A DNA stretch of 64,000 nt from Robertmurraya kyonggiensis (GCF_005116465.1 NZ_SWBM01000009.1:60392-124391); one strand, 5' to 3'. Shown: positions 40,058 through 50,060, numbered from the stretch's first letter. The notes: generated from the letters alone by a model not told the origin. Made by a program: numbers and translations.

Positions 40058-41182
40058 TTAATTTAGAATAGAAATTTTAACGACTTTACGTCCCCATTGT
40101 TTGGCTTGAGCAGCATTTGGCATTAATACATCGATTTTGTGACCTTTAATGGCACTTCCTGTATCACCCGCGATTGCTTCACCATAACCTTCTACCCATA
40201 CCTTGGAACCTAATGGAATAACGGAAGGGTCTACCGCAATGATCTTCATGTTTGGATTCTTCTTGATATTATAACCCATATAAGTTAATCCAGTTTTTGA
40301 AGTCTCATGGCTATAAGCAGTGGCTGTTACATACATTTCTTGTTTAACACTGCTGTTTTCTTTCGCCACCGTAGTGGCTTGTTGTGTTTTGTTCTCATTG
40401 ACGACATTGCGTGTCTTAGCCGCATTTTCTTGCTCTTGTTTTAATTTTACTTGAGCTTGATTTAACTGATTCTGAATAGATGCCTTTTCTTTTTCAGCTA
40501 AATTTATTTCCTTACTAATCGAATCATATTTTGCTTGAACTGTAGCTAACTCTTCTTGTCTTTTATGTAGACTATTTTCCAAGTTTGCTTGATTCGTTGC
40601 TAATTCAGTATATTGAACTTGTAATGCTTGCTCTTGCTCATCAATAAGTCTTTTTTCTTCTTCAATCTGTGCTAAATCGGCTTTCTGCTGTTCAAGTAAA
40701 TCTTTATCTGCTCCTAGAATTGTAGAAACAGCTGTTACTCGTTCAAATAAATCGGTAATACTGTCCGAATTAATTAGAATGGATACGATTAAGTTCACTT
40801 GATCGTTATGCTGTAAAGAAACCAAACGTTCCTCCATCACACTTTTTCGGTTATAGACCTTATCTTCAAGGATGACGATTTCTTCTTTTTTATCTTCTAT
40901 TATTTGTTTTGTTTCATTTATCTTTGCTTGAATCGCATTTATCGTTTCAGTCGTTGCAACGATTTCGTTTTCAATTGCCGCTAAATCCTTTTGTACATTT
41001 TGAAGTTCAGCCGCTACTTGTTGTTTCTCGGCTGTTTTCTCCTGAAGGATTTCAGCTTTTTGCTGAAGCTTATTTTGACTTGAATTGATAATTTCTTGAC
41101 TTGTTTCTGCATTTGCCACGATACTTGTTGAAAGTAAAAATATACTCGTAAAAGCGATGGCTACCCTTTTGAAGGAATGCAT
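40058..41182 (-). CDS. Secreted coiled-coil protein with C-terminal 3D domain (cell-wall hydrolase type)
   Basis: 374 aa. Signal peptide (IAFTSIFLLSTSIVANA), long coiled coil ~30-265 like the N-terminal part of CwlO/PcsB proteins, then a 3D domain at ~285-374 with its conserved Asp residues in AVDPSVIPLG, AGDTGSAIKG and KIDVLMPN. The 3D domain is related to the catalytic domain of MltA/resuscitation-type muralytic proteins (YocH, YuiC family). No NlpC/P60 domain is present. Stands alone between the sensor operon and the LacI gene. Likely a peptidoglycan-remodelling enzyme; activity is inferred from the domain. Confidence 0.88.
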   Translation of the reverse strand: MHSFKRVAIAFTSIFLLSTSIVANAETSQEIINSSQNKLQQKAEILQEKTAEKQQVAAELQNVQKDLAAIENEIVATTETINAIQAKINETKQIIEDKKEEIVILEDKVYNRKSVMEERLVSLQHNDQVNLIVSILINSDSITDLFERVTAVSTILGADKDLLEQQKADLAQIEEEKRLIDEQEQALQVQYTELATNQANLENSLHKRQEELATVQAKYDSISKEINLAEKEKASIQNQLNQAQVKLKQEQENAAKTRNVVNENKTQQATTVAKENSSVKQEMYVTATAYSHETSKTGLTYMGYNIKKNPNMKIIAVDPSVIPLGSKVWVEGYGEAIAGDTGSAIKGHKIDVLMPNAAQAKQWGRKVVKISILN

Positions 41183-41409
41183 AAGACAACCCCTTTCTTA
41201 TAGTACATTTATAACATAGGAAGGAGTCACCCTGATTACATTTATATTAAAATAGTAATACAAAACATTTCATTTGTTACAATTGGGGAAATAAGCCAAT
41301 AAAAAAGCTATCTCAAATCATTTCATACACTACATTTACAAGTCCATAAAAATAGACTCTGTTATTGTTCATTATCGATTTTTTGATTTTCGACAGAGCT
41401 CCAACTTAA

Positions 41410-41589
41410 CCGGAGAAATTCCTTTTATATTGAAAAATGAATAAATCTTAGGTGAAATAGGCGGAATTTTTCCGCTTCAATTACCTAAAAATCCTTAAAA
41501 TCATGAAAATATATAGCTTAACCGGAAAAATTCCGTTTATTTGTTGAGGAAATAAGTGAATTTCTTGAGTTAGACGGAATTTTTTCTCC
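41410..41589. repeat. Four CGGAA...TTCCG palindromic repeats in an intergenic region
   Basis: ccGGAgaaaTTCC at 41410-41422, GCGGAAtttTTCCGC at 41461-41475, CGGAAaaaTTCCG at 41523-41535 and a decayed CGGAATTTTTTCTCC at 41575-41589; centres are 52-61 bp apart. Flanks share cttaa(c/g) and tttat. The 41183-41640 gap has no gene; it holds these repeats and the upstream region of the 3D-domain gene. Could be an operator series or a Bacillaceae intergenic repeat. Confidence 0.65.
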
Positions 41590-41640
41590 TATTTTTCAAT
41601 GTAATAAAATCAATGCTCGCCTTTAACAGAACTCATAAAT

Positions 41641-41680
41641 AAAAAAGCTATCTCGGGAGAAAATCCCCCTAAGATAGCTT
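41641..41680 (-). terminator. Terminator of the LacI-family gene
   Basis: AAGCTATCT (minus 41672-41680) pairs with AGATAGCTT (41645-41653) enclosing an inner GGGGGA/TCCC arm, followed by TTTTTT. The left arm overlaps the gene's stop codon. Confidence 0.8.
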
Positions 41681-42688
41681 ATTAACAGAATCCCGATAAA
41701 CAATTTGATACGGAATAATAATCCGTTTGGCGGGTTCGTTTTTATTCTTTGTTTTTTCAATCAGAACTTTAGCAGATTGTGCACCAAGTTCATAGATTTG
41801 AATATCAACCGTTGTCAGTGCTGGTTTAGTAATCTCAGAAAGATAGACATTGTTAAAGCTTACTAAAGAAATATCCTGTGGCACCCGAATGCCATAGCTC
41901 TCTAACATACTTAAAATCCCGAGGCTAATTAGGTCATCACTGACTACTAAGCCGGTTGGTTTTGTATCTAAAGACATGAGATGTTCTACAGCCTCTCGCC
42001 CACCTGATTTGAGAAATTCCGTATGAATTCTGTACGCATCGCACTCTTCTATGCCTGCCTCGTTTAACGCAGCCACATAACCACTTTCACGATCACGTGT
42101 AACAAACAATTCCCTTGAGCCACCAATAAAAGCAATTTTCTCATGTCCCATATCAATTAAATGCTTCGTTATTTCTTTCCCAGCTCTGAAGTTATCATTA
42201 TCTACATGATTGATTTCTGTATCAAAATCATAGGGCTTCCCAACAATGACAAATGGAAAACCTTGTTCTCTCAAGAAATTGGTAACCTTATCATTTATTC
42301 GTGAATAAAGAAGAATGACACCATCCACATAGCTTCCATATACGATGCGTTGCACTTCACTTAAAATCTCTTTTTCCGTTTCCCCTGTTGATAGATACAT
42401 GGAATACTCAGCATCATGTAGAACCGAACCGATTCCTCGTAAAATTTCTGGAAAGAATGGATTTTGTAAAGCCACATTCGTAGATGATGGCATAATGACA
42501 CCAATTGCTTTTGTCGACTTGGCAACAAGATTACGGGCATTAATATTCGGATGGTACCCTAAATCTTTCATTGCTTTCCTTACTTTCTTCTTCGTATCTT
42601 CACTTATTCTTGGGTTATCAGCAATAACACGAGAAACAGTAGAGGGGGAAACCCCACTGATTTTTGCTACATCTTTAATTGTTACCAT
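41669..42688 (-). CDS. LacI-family regulator of the maltodextrin locus (MdxR/MalR-like)
   Basis: 339 aa. Start chosen at the ATG at 42688 behind AGGTGGG, giving MVTIKDVAKISGVSPSTVSR, the canonical LacI HTH with hinge helix (NARNLVAKST). Sugar-binding domain follows. Last gene of the locus, 30 bp after the GH31 gene in the same direction. By analogy with B. subtilis YvdE/MdxR it probably controls mdxE-G and the divergent amylase through the palindromic operators in the mdxE upstream region. Confidence 0.85.
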   Translation of the reverse strand: MVTIKDVAKISGVSPSTVSRVIADNPRISEDTKKKVRKAMKDLGYHPNINARNLVAKSTKAIGVIMPSSTNVALQNPFFPEILRGIGSVLHDAEYSMYLSTGETEKEILSEVQRIVYGSYVDGVILLYSRINDKVTNFLREQGFPFVIVGKPYDFDTEINHVDNDNFRAGKEITKHLIDMGHEKIAFIGGSRELFVTRDRESGYVAALNEAGIEECDAYRIHTEFLKSGGREAVEHLMSLDTKPTGLVVSDDLISLGILSMLESYGIRVPQDISLVSFNNVYLSEITKPALTTVDIQIYELGAQSAKVLIEKTKNKNEPAKRIIIPYQIVYRDSVNKLS

Positions 42689-42718
42689 CTTCCCACCTCT
42701 ACCTTTTTTCTCCAATAT

Positions 42719-45049
42719 TTATAGACTAATTATACTACTATTTTTTCCATTGACTAGAACATCTTTGTTTAAACAAATTAGTTCAATCTTAATTTCCTTA
42801 TATGCAGGCTGATAGTTTCCTTCTTTTGATACGACATTGATTTCTACTTGATCAGCAGAAGATTGTATATCAAAAACCATTTTGAGATATTCCCCGTTCT
42901 CATAAGCAAAGGTTTCTCCATCATCATCGTAGAACGTAAATGAGTAGTTCGCATCGTCAGAAGCAAAAACTTTCATCGTAAGACTTTTTGTTTCTTTATC
43001 TTGATTGGATTGCCACTCGGTTTGCATAAGCGCTGTGCCTTTGCGAACAAAAATTGGTAAATCTTCTAATTCCGCATGGATAAGATGCACTTTTTCTCCT
43101 TCATAGCTTGCACCCGTTGTATATTCCACCCAATCTCCTTTAGGTAAATACACCGCTCGATCAGTAACAGAAGGATTCAAAATTGGCGCGAAGATGACGT
43201 TATCTCCAAGCATAAATTGATCATTTAAGTTATACGTTTTAGCATCATCTGGATACTCCATTAGTAATGGACGCATAACTGGCAGACCTTGTTCACTAGC
43301 TTGATAAAATAGTGAATAAAGCTGAGGCATCCATTGATAACGCATTTGGATATATTTTTTCATAATCGCTTCATATTTTTCACCAAACTGCCATGGCTCT
43401 TGGTAACGGAAACCAATCGCAGAATGGTTTCGGAAAAATGGTGTAAAAGCTCCGACCTGAATCCAACGTGTTAATAGTTCTGCATTTGTATCATGCGCAA
43501 AACCACCCACATCTGGACCGGTAAAAGGAACGCCCGATAAACCTAAGTTCATCACCATTGGCAGAGACATTTGCAAATGCTCCCAGAAGCTACGGTTATC
43601 CCCTGTCCATACTGATCCATAACGTTGCACACCGGCATAACCCGCTCTTGTCAGTAAAAATGGACGTTTCCCTTGAAGGTTTTCTTTCATTCCTTCATAA
43701 GTGGCTTTTCCCATTAATAAACCGTACACATTATGCAATTCGCGATGCGTCGCCCGATTGCCATCATTTCGGTGGATGACATCTAAATCCATTGTTTTCG
43801 ATTCATTGAATACAGCTGGCTCATTCATATCATTCCAGATTCCTTCAATTCCCATCGAAGTATAGAATTCATGTTTTTTGCCCCACCATTTGCGAACCTT
43901 TTCCTCTGTAAAATCAGGGAAAGCACTCACACCCGGCCAAACTTCTCCGTAGTAAATATTCCCCTCAATATATTTACAGAAATGATCCTCAAGGACACCT
44001 TCTTGATAAATCGGATATTCCGCATCCTTTTTCACACCAGGATCTACAATCGGTACAACACGGATGCCCATTTCTTTCAAATCAGCAATTAGCTGTTCTG
44101 GATTCGGGAATCGTTCTTTATCAAAAGTAAATACACGATAGCCATTCATATAGTGAATATCTAAATGAATCACATCAACTGGGATATCTTTTTTGATAAA
44201 ATTCTTTGCTAACTCTCTTACTTCCGCTTCCGTCTCATAGCTATAACGAGATTGATGGTAGCCTATCGACCATTTTGGCGGGAGTGGCATTCTACCAGTT
44301 AGATATGTGTATTGCTCTAACACCAATTTCGGATGAGGTCCAGCCAATACATAATAATCTAACTGTCCGCCCTCTGCCGAAAAGGAATAATACTCTTCGG
44401 ATGATTGCAGATCAAAGTACGTTTTATACGTATTATCGAAAAAGATTCCGTGCACTTTGCCATCACGCAATGTCATGAAATAAGGAATTGACTCATACAG
44501 CGCTTTTGTTTCTGGGTTATGGGGCGCATACACATCGGTATTCCACATTTCTAATTTCTCGCCACGTTTATCTAAATGACCAGATTTTTCACCAAAGCCA
44601 TAGAAGTGATCCTGAGCGTCCATCTGTTTGAATGCAATGACCTCGCCGTTTTCACGGTAAGCCATTCCGCGCGAGTCCTCATTTACAAGGACTCTCCCAT
44701 GCGTATCTGCAACCGTCACACGGAATGGTGCTTTTTGCAAAGTCACAACAAGCTCCTTCGTTTTTAGGGTTAGCTCATGCTCTGTGTTAATTTCTTCTAT
44801 CTCTACATGCTCCGGACGAACCATCACTGCTTGAGAGTTATCCAACAACGGTTTTTTCGTCGCATTCATTGTTACTCGAACGATCGAATCTGTAAATACC
44901 TGTAAGGTAACAAATCCGTTTGTACAGTTAAACGTATAACCAGCTGCATCCTTTTCATAGCCAACTAGATTACCAATATCAGTATAAGAAAAAGCTCCAT
45001 CCTTTTTTTCTTTTCCTGGGTGTATAGCAAAGCTTGTATCTTCAAGCAT
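42719..45049 (-). CDS. Alpha-glucosidase, GH31 family
   Basis: 776 aa from the ATG at 45049 behind AGGAGGTACACC; an upstream start adds 11 unlikely residues. N-terminal beta-sandwich (GH31 N domain), TIM barrel with the nucleophile Asp in GIWNDMNEPAVF, acid/base region VWTGDNRSFWEHL, and PFTGPDVGGFAHD. No signal peptide, so intracellular. It releases glucose from maltodextrins entering through MdxEFG. In B. subtilis this step is done by maltose phosphorylase and MalL; neither gene is here, so the GH31 enzyme probably replaces them. Confidence 0.92.
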   Translation of the reverse strand: MLEDTSFAIHPGKEKKDGAFSYTDIGNLVGYEKDAAGYTFNCTNGFVTLQVFTDSIVRVTMNATKKPLLDNSQAVMVRPEHVEIEEINTEHELTLKTKELVVTLQKAPFRVTVADTHGRVLVNEDSRGMAYRENGEVIAFKQMDAQDHFYGFGEKSGHLDKRGEKLEMWNTDVYAPHNPETKALYESIPYFMTLRDGKVHGIFFDNTYKTYFDLQSSEEYYSFSAEGGQLDYYVLAGPHPKLVLEQYTYLTGRMPLPPKWSIGYHQSRYSYETEAEVRELAKNFIKKDIPVDVIHLDIHYMNGYRVFTFDKERFPNPEQLIADLKEMGIRVVPIVDPGVKKDAEYPIYQEGVLEDHFCKYIEGNIYYGEVWPGVSAFPDFTEEKVRKWWGKKHEFYTSMGIEGIWNDMNEPAVFNESKTMDLDVIHRNDGNRATHRELHNVYGLLMGKATYEGMKENLQGKRPFLLTRAGYAGVQRYGSVWTGDNRSFWEHLQMSLPMVMNLGLSGVPFTGPDVGGFAHDTNAELLTRWIQVGAFTPFFRNHSAIGFRYQEPWQFGEKYEAIMKKYIQMRYQWMPQLYSLFYQASEQGLPVMRPLLMEYPDDAKTYNLNDQFMLGDNVIFAPILNPSVTDRAVYLPKGDWVEYTTGASYEGEKVHLIHAELEDLPIFVRKGTALMQTEWQSNQDKETKSLTMKVFASDDANYSFTFYDDDGETFAYENGEYLKMVFDIQSSADQVEINVVSKEGNYQPAYKEIKIELICLNKDVLVNGKNSSIISL

Positions 45050-45102
45050 TGGTGTACCTCCTGTTAAACAAAAAATGTACAACTGTGCGTACCAAATTCC
45101 AT

Positions 45103-45945
45103 TTATTTTTTATTATTGTTAATTTGATTAACCACATCATCGCTAAAACGAGTTTTTGTAAATACCAACAGAAGTAAGATAACGAAACCAAACGTTTGTG
45201 TCATGAGCATCGTAATAATATCAAATTGAATAAAACCTAATACACTAGCGATAATCGTTGGTAACCCAAGTGTATTAACAACTAAATTGACCGATTCCTT
45301 ATACGTACGAATCGTTGATAGTTGTCCCTTCTTGCTCAAGTATACAAATAGAGATGAACCCAAAGTTATCAAAACAATACTAACGAGCAATAATATAAAT
45401 AGAGATACTAGTAAACTTCCTACAATGAAAGTTTTATTTTGGATAAACCATTGTCTAGATAGCTCCGACTTCAGTTCCTCTATAGACGATACACCTTCTA
45501 TTGAAAAATCTTTCGTATAGGTGACTGAAGTGACCGGATTTTCGCCATCTTTAATAATCAATTCATTTTCTTGAAATAAAAGTGTATTAGGAGCTTCTAA
45601 AGCTTTTTCCTCTTGTGCTGTGGATACATTTCCCCCAACAATTCCATTATCATATTCTTCAAAAAAGGGCTCTGATAATGTCAGAGTCCCTTCTGAAAAC
45701 TCCGCGCCATCCAAGAATTCAATTACGGATTCATCTAGCAAGTCAAACGCATTGGGATACGTTTCTTCTACCGGATAAGAATCCATTTTTGCCATACTCA
45801 AAGATAATGGAATCATCATTAATCCATTTATAAATAACAGCACAATAACAATTTGAAACCAATTTAATTGTTTTCTACCTGTAAACACACGTTTTGGTGT
45901 TATTATGCTCTTGAAAAAATTGAGTGGAAATATATCCGTTTTCAT
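45103..45945 (-). CDS. yvdJ: DUF1189 membrane protein (YvdJ-like)
   Basis: About 280 aa; the start may be this ATG or a GTG three codons upstream. Hydrophobic segments near 28-46, 180-205, 225-245 and 250-270. N-terminal FPLNFFKSIITPKRVFTGRK is the DUF1189 signature. B. subtilis has yvdJ in the same place after the maltodextrin permeases. Function unknown; permease-associated or assembly role is only suggested by conserved context. Sits 40 bp after mdxG and 54 bp before the GH31 gene. Confidence 0.82.
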   Translation of the reverse strand: MKTDIFPLNFFKSIITPKRVFTGRKQLNWFQIVIVLLFINGLMMIPLSLSMAKMDSYPVEETYPNAFDLLDESVIEFLDGAEFSEGTLTLSEPFFEEYDNGIVGGNVSTAQEEKALEAPNTLLFQENELIIKDGENPVTSVTYTKDFSIEGVSSIEELKSELSRQWFIQNKTFIVGSLLVSLFILLLVSIVLITLGSSLFVYLSKKGQLSTIRTYKESVNLVVNTLGLPTIIASVLGFIQFDIITMLMTQTFGFVILLLLVFTKTRFSDDVVNQINNNKK

Positions 45946-45984
45946 GTTGTTCACTTCATTTCTTTAAGAATAAGAATTCATGTA

Positions 45985-46839
45985 TTAGCCTTTAGTACCA
46001 CCAGAAGTTAAGCCTGCAACAAAGTGTTTTTGAAGCATAAAGAATAACAACGTGATTGGTATTGCGATTAAAATGGCACCCGCAGAGAATAATGCCACCT
46101 TTTGGTTTTGTGGGTTATTGATAAATGTTTGTAATCCTATGGCAACCGTATATTTTTCCGGTGTACGTAATAGGAATTTTGCTAGCATATACTCGCCGAA
46201 TGGTGTCATAAATGCCCATAAGGATTGTACGGCAATCATAGGCTTTACTAATGGTAGTACAATCTGAATAAAAATTCGGAAATGGCCAGCACCATCAAGT
46301 TTAGCCGATTCATCCAAATCATATGGCACTGTATCGAAATATCCCTTCATTAGCCATGTATTCATAGGAATACCACCACCAATGTATAGGAACATTAGGA
46401 ACCAAGTTTGATTTAGAGCTCCCATTAATAATGCCATAACATAGAATGCTGTTAATGCAGCAGTAGTGGGTACCATTTGGACAATTAGGAAAAACATTAA
46501 GCTTTTCTTACGACCAACAAAACGATAACGACTATACGTATAACCCGCTAGTGTAATAACTGTTACTTGGACAACCATCGTAACTAAAGCAATAATAAGT
46601 GTATTCCAATACCACTCCCCAAATAAGGTTTCGGAAAATAGTCTCTTAAAATTATCTAAAGTCCACTCTGTATCGAAGCTCAAGTCAAACGCTGCTACGT
46701 TTCCTGCTTTAAATGCCGAACTCGCTGTAATCAGCAGCGGGTAGATGATGATAACTGCCAATATCAATAGATAGAAATACGTAAAAAATTTGCCAACGAA
46801 CTGGGAGGTCTTTTGGGATTTCATTATTCTGTTCATCAT
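45985..46839 (-). CDS. mdxG: Maltodextrin ABC transporter permease MdxG
   Basis: 284 aa, six helices. EAA motif [20 protein letters not shown] near residue 175; the C-terminus [12 protein letters not shown] is typical of MalG proteins. The ATG overlaps the mdxF stop codon by one base (TAATG), with GGAG just before it. With MdxF it forms the membrane channel for maltodextrins; the ATPase is not encoded here. Confidence 0.92.
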   Translation of the reverse strand: MMNRIMKSQKTSQFVGKFFTYFYLLILAVIIIYPLLITASSAFKAGNVAAFDLSFDTEWTLDNFKRLFSETLFGEWYWNTLIIALVTMVVQVTVITLAGYTYSRYRFVGRKKSLMFFLIVQMVPTTAALTAFYVMALLMGALNQTWFLMFLYIGGGIPMNTWLMKGYFDTVPYDLDESAKLDGAGHFRIFIQIVLPLVKPMIAVQSLWAFMTPFGEYMLAKFLLRTPEKYTVAIGLQTFINNPQNQKVALFSAGAILIAIPITLLFFMLQKHFVAGLTSGGTKG

Positions 46840-48143
46840 TAATCCTCCATTTCAAATGCTTTCGTTTTCTTAAAGACAATCAACGAAATGCCTATGATAA
46901 ATAAGGAAATAAATAATGTCACGGCAGATGCTACTGAATACTGTGGTGACGTTCCTGTTGTCAATTTATAAATCCATGAGATTAGGATATCAGTTGAACC
47001 TGCTCCTGCCCCAATACTTCCTGGACCACCTTCATTAAATAGGTAAATCATCGAGAAGTTATTGAAGTTCCCCGTATATTGTGTAATGAAAATTGGTGCA
47101 GCAATCGTGAAGATTGCAGGCATCGTCACGTGTCTAAAACGTTGTAAGACCCCAGCACCATCAATGCGCGCAGCTTCATATTGTTCCTCTGGAATAGATT
47201 GCAGGATACCCGATACAAGGACATAAATGAACGGAAATCCTAACCATCCTTGAATTAAAATAATCGCTATCTTTGTAAATGTCGGATCTGTCTTCCACGG
47301 CAGACTTCCAATATCAACGAACGGTATTAACGCATCAATTAACGGAATGACCTGTGTGTTAATCGCACCAATACTATCATTAAACATATTAGAGAAACTC
47401 ATAATCGTAATAAAAGCTGGTACTGCCCATGGTAAAAGGAAGATAATACCGAATACTCGCTTAAACTTAATAAACTTTTGGTTTAATACGATAGCAGTAA
47501 AAATACCAATTGTAATTTGAAGTGTTGTTGCTGCTACAGTCCAAATCACCGTCCAACCAAAAACAGCTAAGAACGTATCACGATAAGAACTTAAGAAAAA
47601 TATATTTGTAAAGTTTTCAAATCCTACCCAGTCAATAAGCTTTGCTGGTGGAATATGATAAAAATCATAGTTGGTGAATGCAATAAATATGGTTACTAAT
47701 ACTGGGAATACAATTGCAAAGACCATTGCTACATATGCTGGAATTGTAAACAAATATGGGAATCCATTATCAACCATATTCAATAGAATGGACTTGATAG
47801 AGGTATTTACTTTTTTACCTTCCGCCCATAATTTAGCAACTTTTCTAGCGTCATTAAAATTAATCGCGTAAAAAAGTATAAATAATAGAAGAATTAGTAG
47901 TTGTAAGGAACCTTCAATTAGAATGAAAAGTGAATGGTCCATACCAGGGGTACTTCCAAGTGTGATTAAACCAATCAATGCTTCCGCTCCAAAGTTAATC
48001 ATTTCGATTACAAATAAAGCGAAAATAATTAGAAATGCAATACCCTTAAATAGTTGCTTATTATAAATTTGACCTAAACCCGGAACTATAGAGAGCAATG
48101 TTGCTGTTCTCATACGTTTTTTGTCTGTTTCTATATATTCCAC
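46839..48143 (-). CDS. mdxF: Maltodextrin ABC transporter permease MdxF
   Basis: 434 aa from a GTG nine bases after GGGAG. Longer than most permeases because of an N-terminal membrane extension (residues 1-115) with [20 protein letters not shown], as known for MalF-type maltodextrin permeases of Firmicutes. Then the permease domain with EAA motif [20 protein letters not shown]. Separated from mdxE by 255 bp holding a dispersed repeat and a hairpin. Confidence 0.92.
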   Translation of the reverse strand: MEYIETDKKRMRTATLLSIVPGLGQIYNKQLFKGIAFLIIFALFVIEMINFGAEALIGLITLGSTPGMDHSLFILIEGSLQLLILLLFILFYAINFNDARKVAKLWAEGKKVNTSIKSILLNMVDNGFPYLFTIPAYVAMVFAIVFPVLVTIFIAFTNYDFYHIPPAKLIDWVGFENFTNIFFLSSYRDTFLAVFGWTVIWTVAATTLQITIGIFTAIVLNQKFIKFKRVFGIIFLLPWAVPAFITIMSFSNMFNDSIGAINTQVIPLIDALIPFVDIGSLPWKTDPTFTKIAIILIQGWLGFPFIYVLVSGILQSIPEEQYEAARIDGAGVLQRFRHVTMPAIFTIAAPIFITQYTGNFNNFSMIYLFNEGGPGSIGAGAGSTDILISWIYKLTTGTSPQYSVASAVTLFISLFIIGISLIVFKKTKAFEMED

Positions 48144-48164
48144 ATTATCTCACTCCCTTATAAG

Positions 48165-48350
48165 AAAAGCTGAAGGCGCCCGACTATCGGCGACAAGCAT
48201 AAGACAAGCCAGCGTGAAGGTTGTTTTTTAACCTTCTCGATGGATTGGCTTATGACCAAGGAAAAAGTGTACTATCTTTTTCACTCGAGCCGATGGCGCC
48301 TGAAGCTGGACAATTCTCAAAATCAAAAATTATGCTTTCTTATCTATAAA
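48165..48350. repeat. Dispersed intergenic hairpin repeat, copy B
   Basis: AAAAGCTGAAGGCGCCCGAC start and TGGCGCCTGAAGCTGGACAA end; about 85% identical to copy A (4951-5140), including aaccaaggaaaaagtgta-type middle and the atgctttcttat tail. Same orientation as copy A, and likewise inserted between two genes of a minus-strand sugar operon. Confidence 0.85.
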
Positions 48351-48358
48351 CAAACTGA

Positions 48359-48379
48359 GGCAGAGAAAAAATCTCTGCC
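48359..48379 (-). terminator. Hairpin after mdxE
   Basis: GGCAGAG (48359-48365) and CTCTGCC (48373-48379) form a 7-bp stem, with no strong T run on the minus strand. Probable mRNA-stabilising or partial termination hairpin that separates abundant mdxE from the permease genes. Confidence 0.6.
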
Positions 48380-48398
48380 AAAGTCTATTATCCCATTA

Positions 48399-49658
48399 TT
48401 AGTATTTTTGATCGATATTTTCACTAATAACGACAACTGCATCATTTGCTGATTGTTCTGGAGTTTTATTTCCAGAAGCCGCATCAAACATTAATGTAGC
48501 AGCACCTGTCCAAACTTCAGCCATTTGAGGAATATTTGGCATAGGAATTGCATTATTATATTGGTTGATAACCGCAGTTGTTAACTCGTCACCCGCTTCA
48601 GCAACTGTTACTCTTGTCATTTGGTTAGCAGGTACTTCTCCTTTTGCTTCATACAATTTTTGTTGGTTTGCTTCGTTTGTTACAAAGTCTAACCATTTGT
48701 TTGCAGCTTCTTTATCTTTTGCATAGTTACTGGCAATCCAAGCTTTACCACCAGCAAATGGTTGATATTCTTCACCATTTGGTAGTGTAGGAATCATTGC
48801 TACGCCATAGTTAATGCCAGCTTCTTTGTAATTAGAAGCAGACCATGGTCCACCAATGATAGCTGCTGCTTTACCAGATGTAAATTGCTCATCAATGAAG
48901 CTTCCAGCAGTAGTTGAATCTAACATACCTTGTGGCCATTTACCAAACCATTCAGTAGCATATTTAATACCTTCAATAGCACCTTCAGTATTTAAACCGA
49001 TTTCTGATGGGTTCGTACCATTTTCACCAAATACATAACCACCGTAAGCAGATAGTAATCCATATGTGCTATAGAAATCTAACCAGTTAGCAAGGAATGC
49101 TGTGCTTCTTCCTTTTTCTGATTCAAATGCAAAACGCTCATCTTTTGTTAACGCATCTAAATCTGCGAAAGTAGCAGGAGCTTGATCAATTAAATCTTTA
49201 TTATAGTAAAGAATTAGAGATTCAATAACAAATGGAGCACCATAAATTTTGCCATCAATTGTTACTTGTTGTTTATCTAAATCATCATAACGACCATCAT
49301 CTGGTAAAGCATATTCAGCAAGATGTCCTTGTTGACCTAAGTTACCAACTCTGTCATAAGGAGCAATCATAACGTCTGGAGCAATTCCAGCAGGTCCATC
49401 TAATGGAAGTGCTTCTAAAGTTTCGAATAAGTCTCTTTCCGTTACTGTTACGTCAATGCCTGTTTCTTCTTCAAAAGCAGGTACAATAGAATTTACATAA
49501 TCAATATAACCAGCTTCAACACCGATTTCTAAAGTTCCAGCATTTTTTGCTCCATCTTCAGTGGATTTTCCGCCTTCTTCTTTGTCTCCGCATGCTGTTA
49601 ATGCTAGTAAGCTAGTTACCATTGCTACTGAAGCGAATTTTTTCCAAGTAAATTTCAT
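48399..49658 (-). CDS. mdxE: Maltodextrin-binding lipoprotein MdxE
   Basis: 419 aa. Lipobox LLALTACGDKEEG (Cys23), acidic linker, then a MalE-type fold: DVMIAPYDRVGNLGQQG, FVIESLILYYNKDLI and AIIGGPWSASNYKEAG are conserved in maltose/maltodextrin-binding proteins. AGAGGGG precedes the ATG. First gene of the mdx operon; divergent from the amylase gene and with a promoter and LacI-type operators upstream. Confidence 0.93.
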   Translation of the reverse strand: MKFTWKKFASVAMVTSLLALTACGDKEEGGKSTEDGAKNAGTLEIGVEAGYIDYVNSIVPAFEEETGIDVTVTERDLFETLEALPLDGPAGIAPDVMIAPYDRVGNLGQQGHLAEYALPDDGRYDDLDKQQVTIDGKIYGAPFVIESLILYYNKDLIDQAPATFADLDALTKDERFAFESEKGRSTAFLANWLDFYSTYGLLSAYGGYVFGENGTNPSEIGLNTEGAIEGIKYATEWFGKWPQGMLDSTTAGSFIDEQFTSGKAAAIIGGPWSASNYKEAGINYGVAMIPTLPNGEEYQPFAGGKAWIASNYAKDKEAANKWLDFVTNEANQQKLYEAKGEVPANQMTRVTVAEAGDELTTAVINQYNNAIPMPNIPQMAEVWTGAATLMFDAASGNKTPEQSANDAVVVISENIDQKY

Positions 49659-49848
49659 ACTTGTTTTTCCCCTCTTTCTTTTTTTGGTTATTACCTAACA
49701 AAAAACTTTTTATTTTGTAAGGCTTCATCAAATAGCTTCATGCTTAATGACAATCTTATACATTCGAAAATGTCTCTTTCTATTTCTCGACTGTATTTTA
49801 ATGTTTGTCACAAACCATTTGGCCCTCATTTAGTTTCCTCACAATTTC

Positions 49849-49866
49849 TGCGAAAACGTTTGCGCA
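49849..49866. promoter_or_regulatory. LacI-type operator palindrome in the mdxE leader
   Basis: TGCGAAAACGTTTGCGCA is an 18-bp near-perfect palindrome centred on the CG step typical of LacI-family operators. It lies downstream of the predicted mdxE -10 box. Likely target of the LacI-type regulator encoded at 41.7 kb. Confidence 0.6.
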
Positions 49867-49903
49867 ACCTTACAAAATCATTGTACCTTGTTTTATTTTT
49901 TTG

Positions 49904-49917
49904 TGCAACCGTTTTCA
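49904..49917. promoter_or_regulatory. cre/LacI-type operator next to the mdxE -10 box
   Basis: TGCAACCGTTTTCA matches the cre consensus at 13 of 14 positions and begins 17 bp downstream of the predicted -10 hexamer, so binding would block initiation or elongation. Confidence 0.6.
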
Positions 49918-49933
49918 TTATTTTTTATCTATA

Positions 49934-49977
49934 AAAATATTTGGTTGTTGAATAGTTGACAACTTAAAACGCTTACA
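49934..49977 (-). promoter_or_regulatory. Predicted mdxE promoter with an upstream cre-like site
   Basis: On the minus strand TTGTCA (49957-49962), 17-bp spacer, TATTTT (49934-49939). A further cre-like sequence TTAAAACGCTTACA (49964-49977; 13 of 14) abuts the -35 box. Three operator-like sites in 130 bp. The rest of 49659-49848 is leader without a gene. Confidence 0.55.
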
Positions 49978-50021
49978 GTAGATTAAGATTATAAAAATTT
50001 GAGGGCAATGCATTGTTTAAC

Positions 50022-50060
50022 AACAACCCCGTTTACATTTGTAAACGGGGTTGTTTTCAT
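50022..50060 (+). terminator. Perfect 15-bp hairpin between mdxE and the amylase gene
   Basis: AACAACCCCGTTTAC (50022-50036) pairs with GTAAACGGGGTTGTT (50041-50055), loop ATTT, then TTCATTT on the plus strand. No plus-strand gene ends here, so it is a leader attenuator of the amylase gene, a barrier between divergent units, or an operator. Confidence 0.6.

Noticed and set aside
40058..41182. CwlO/NlpC-P60 endopeptidase identity for the coiled-coil protein
   Set aside because: The C-terminus is a 3D domain with conserved Asp residues; no NlpC/P60 Cys-His motif.
42345..42812. 155-codon plus-strand ORF
   Set aside because: Antisense to the LacI-family gene; low-quality product and no ribosome binding site.
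48240..48452. 70-codon plus-strand ORF
   Set aside because: Lies within repeat copy B and the mdxE 3' end; the translation reflects the repeat only.
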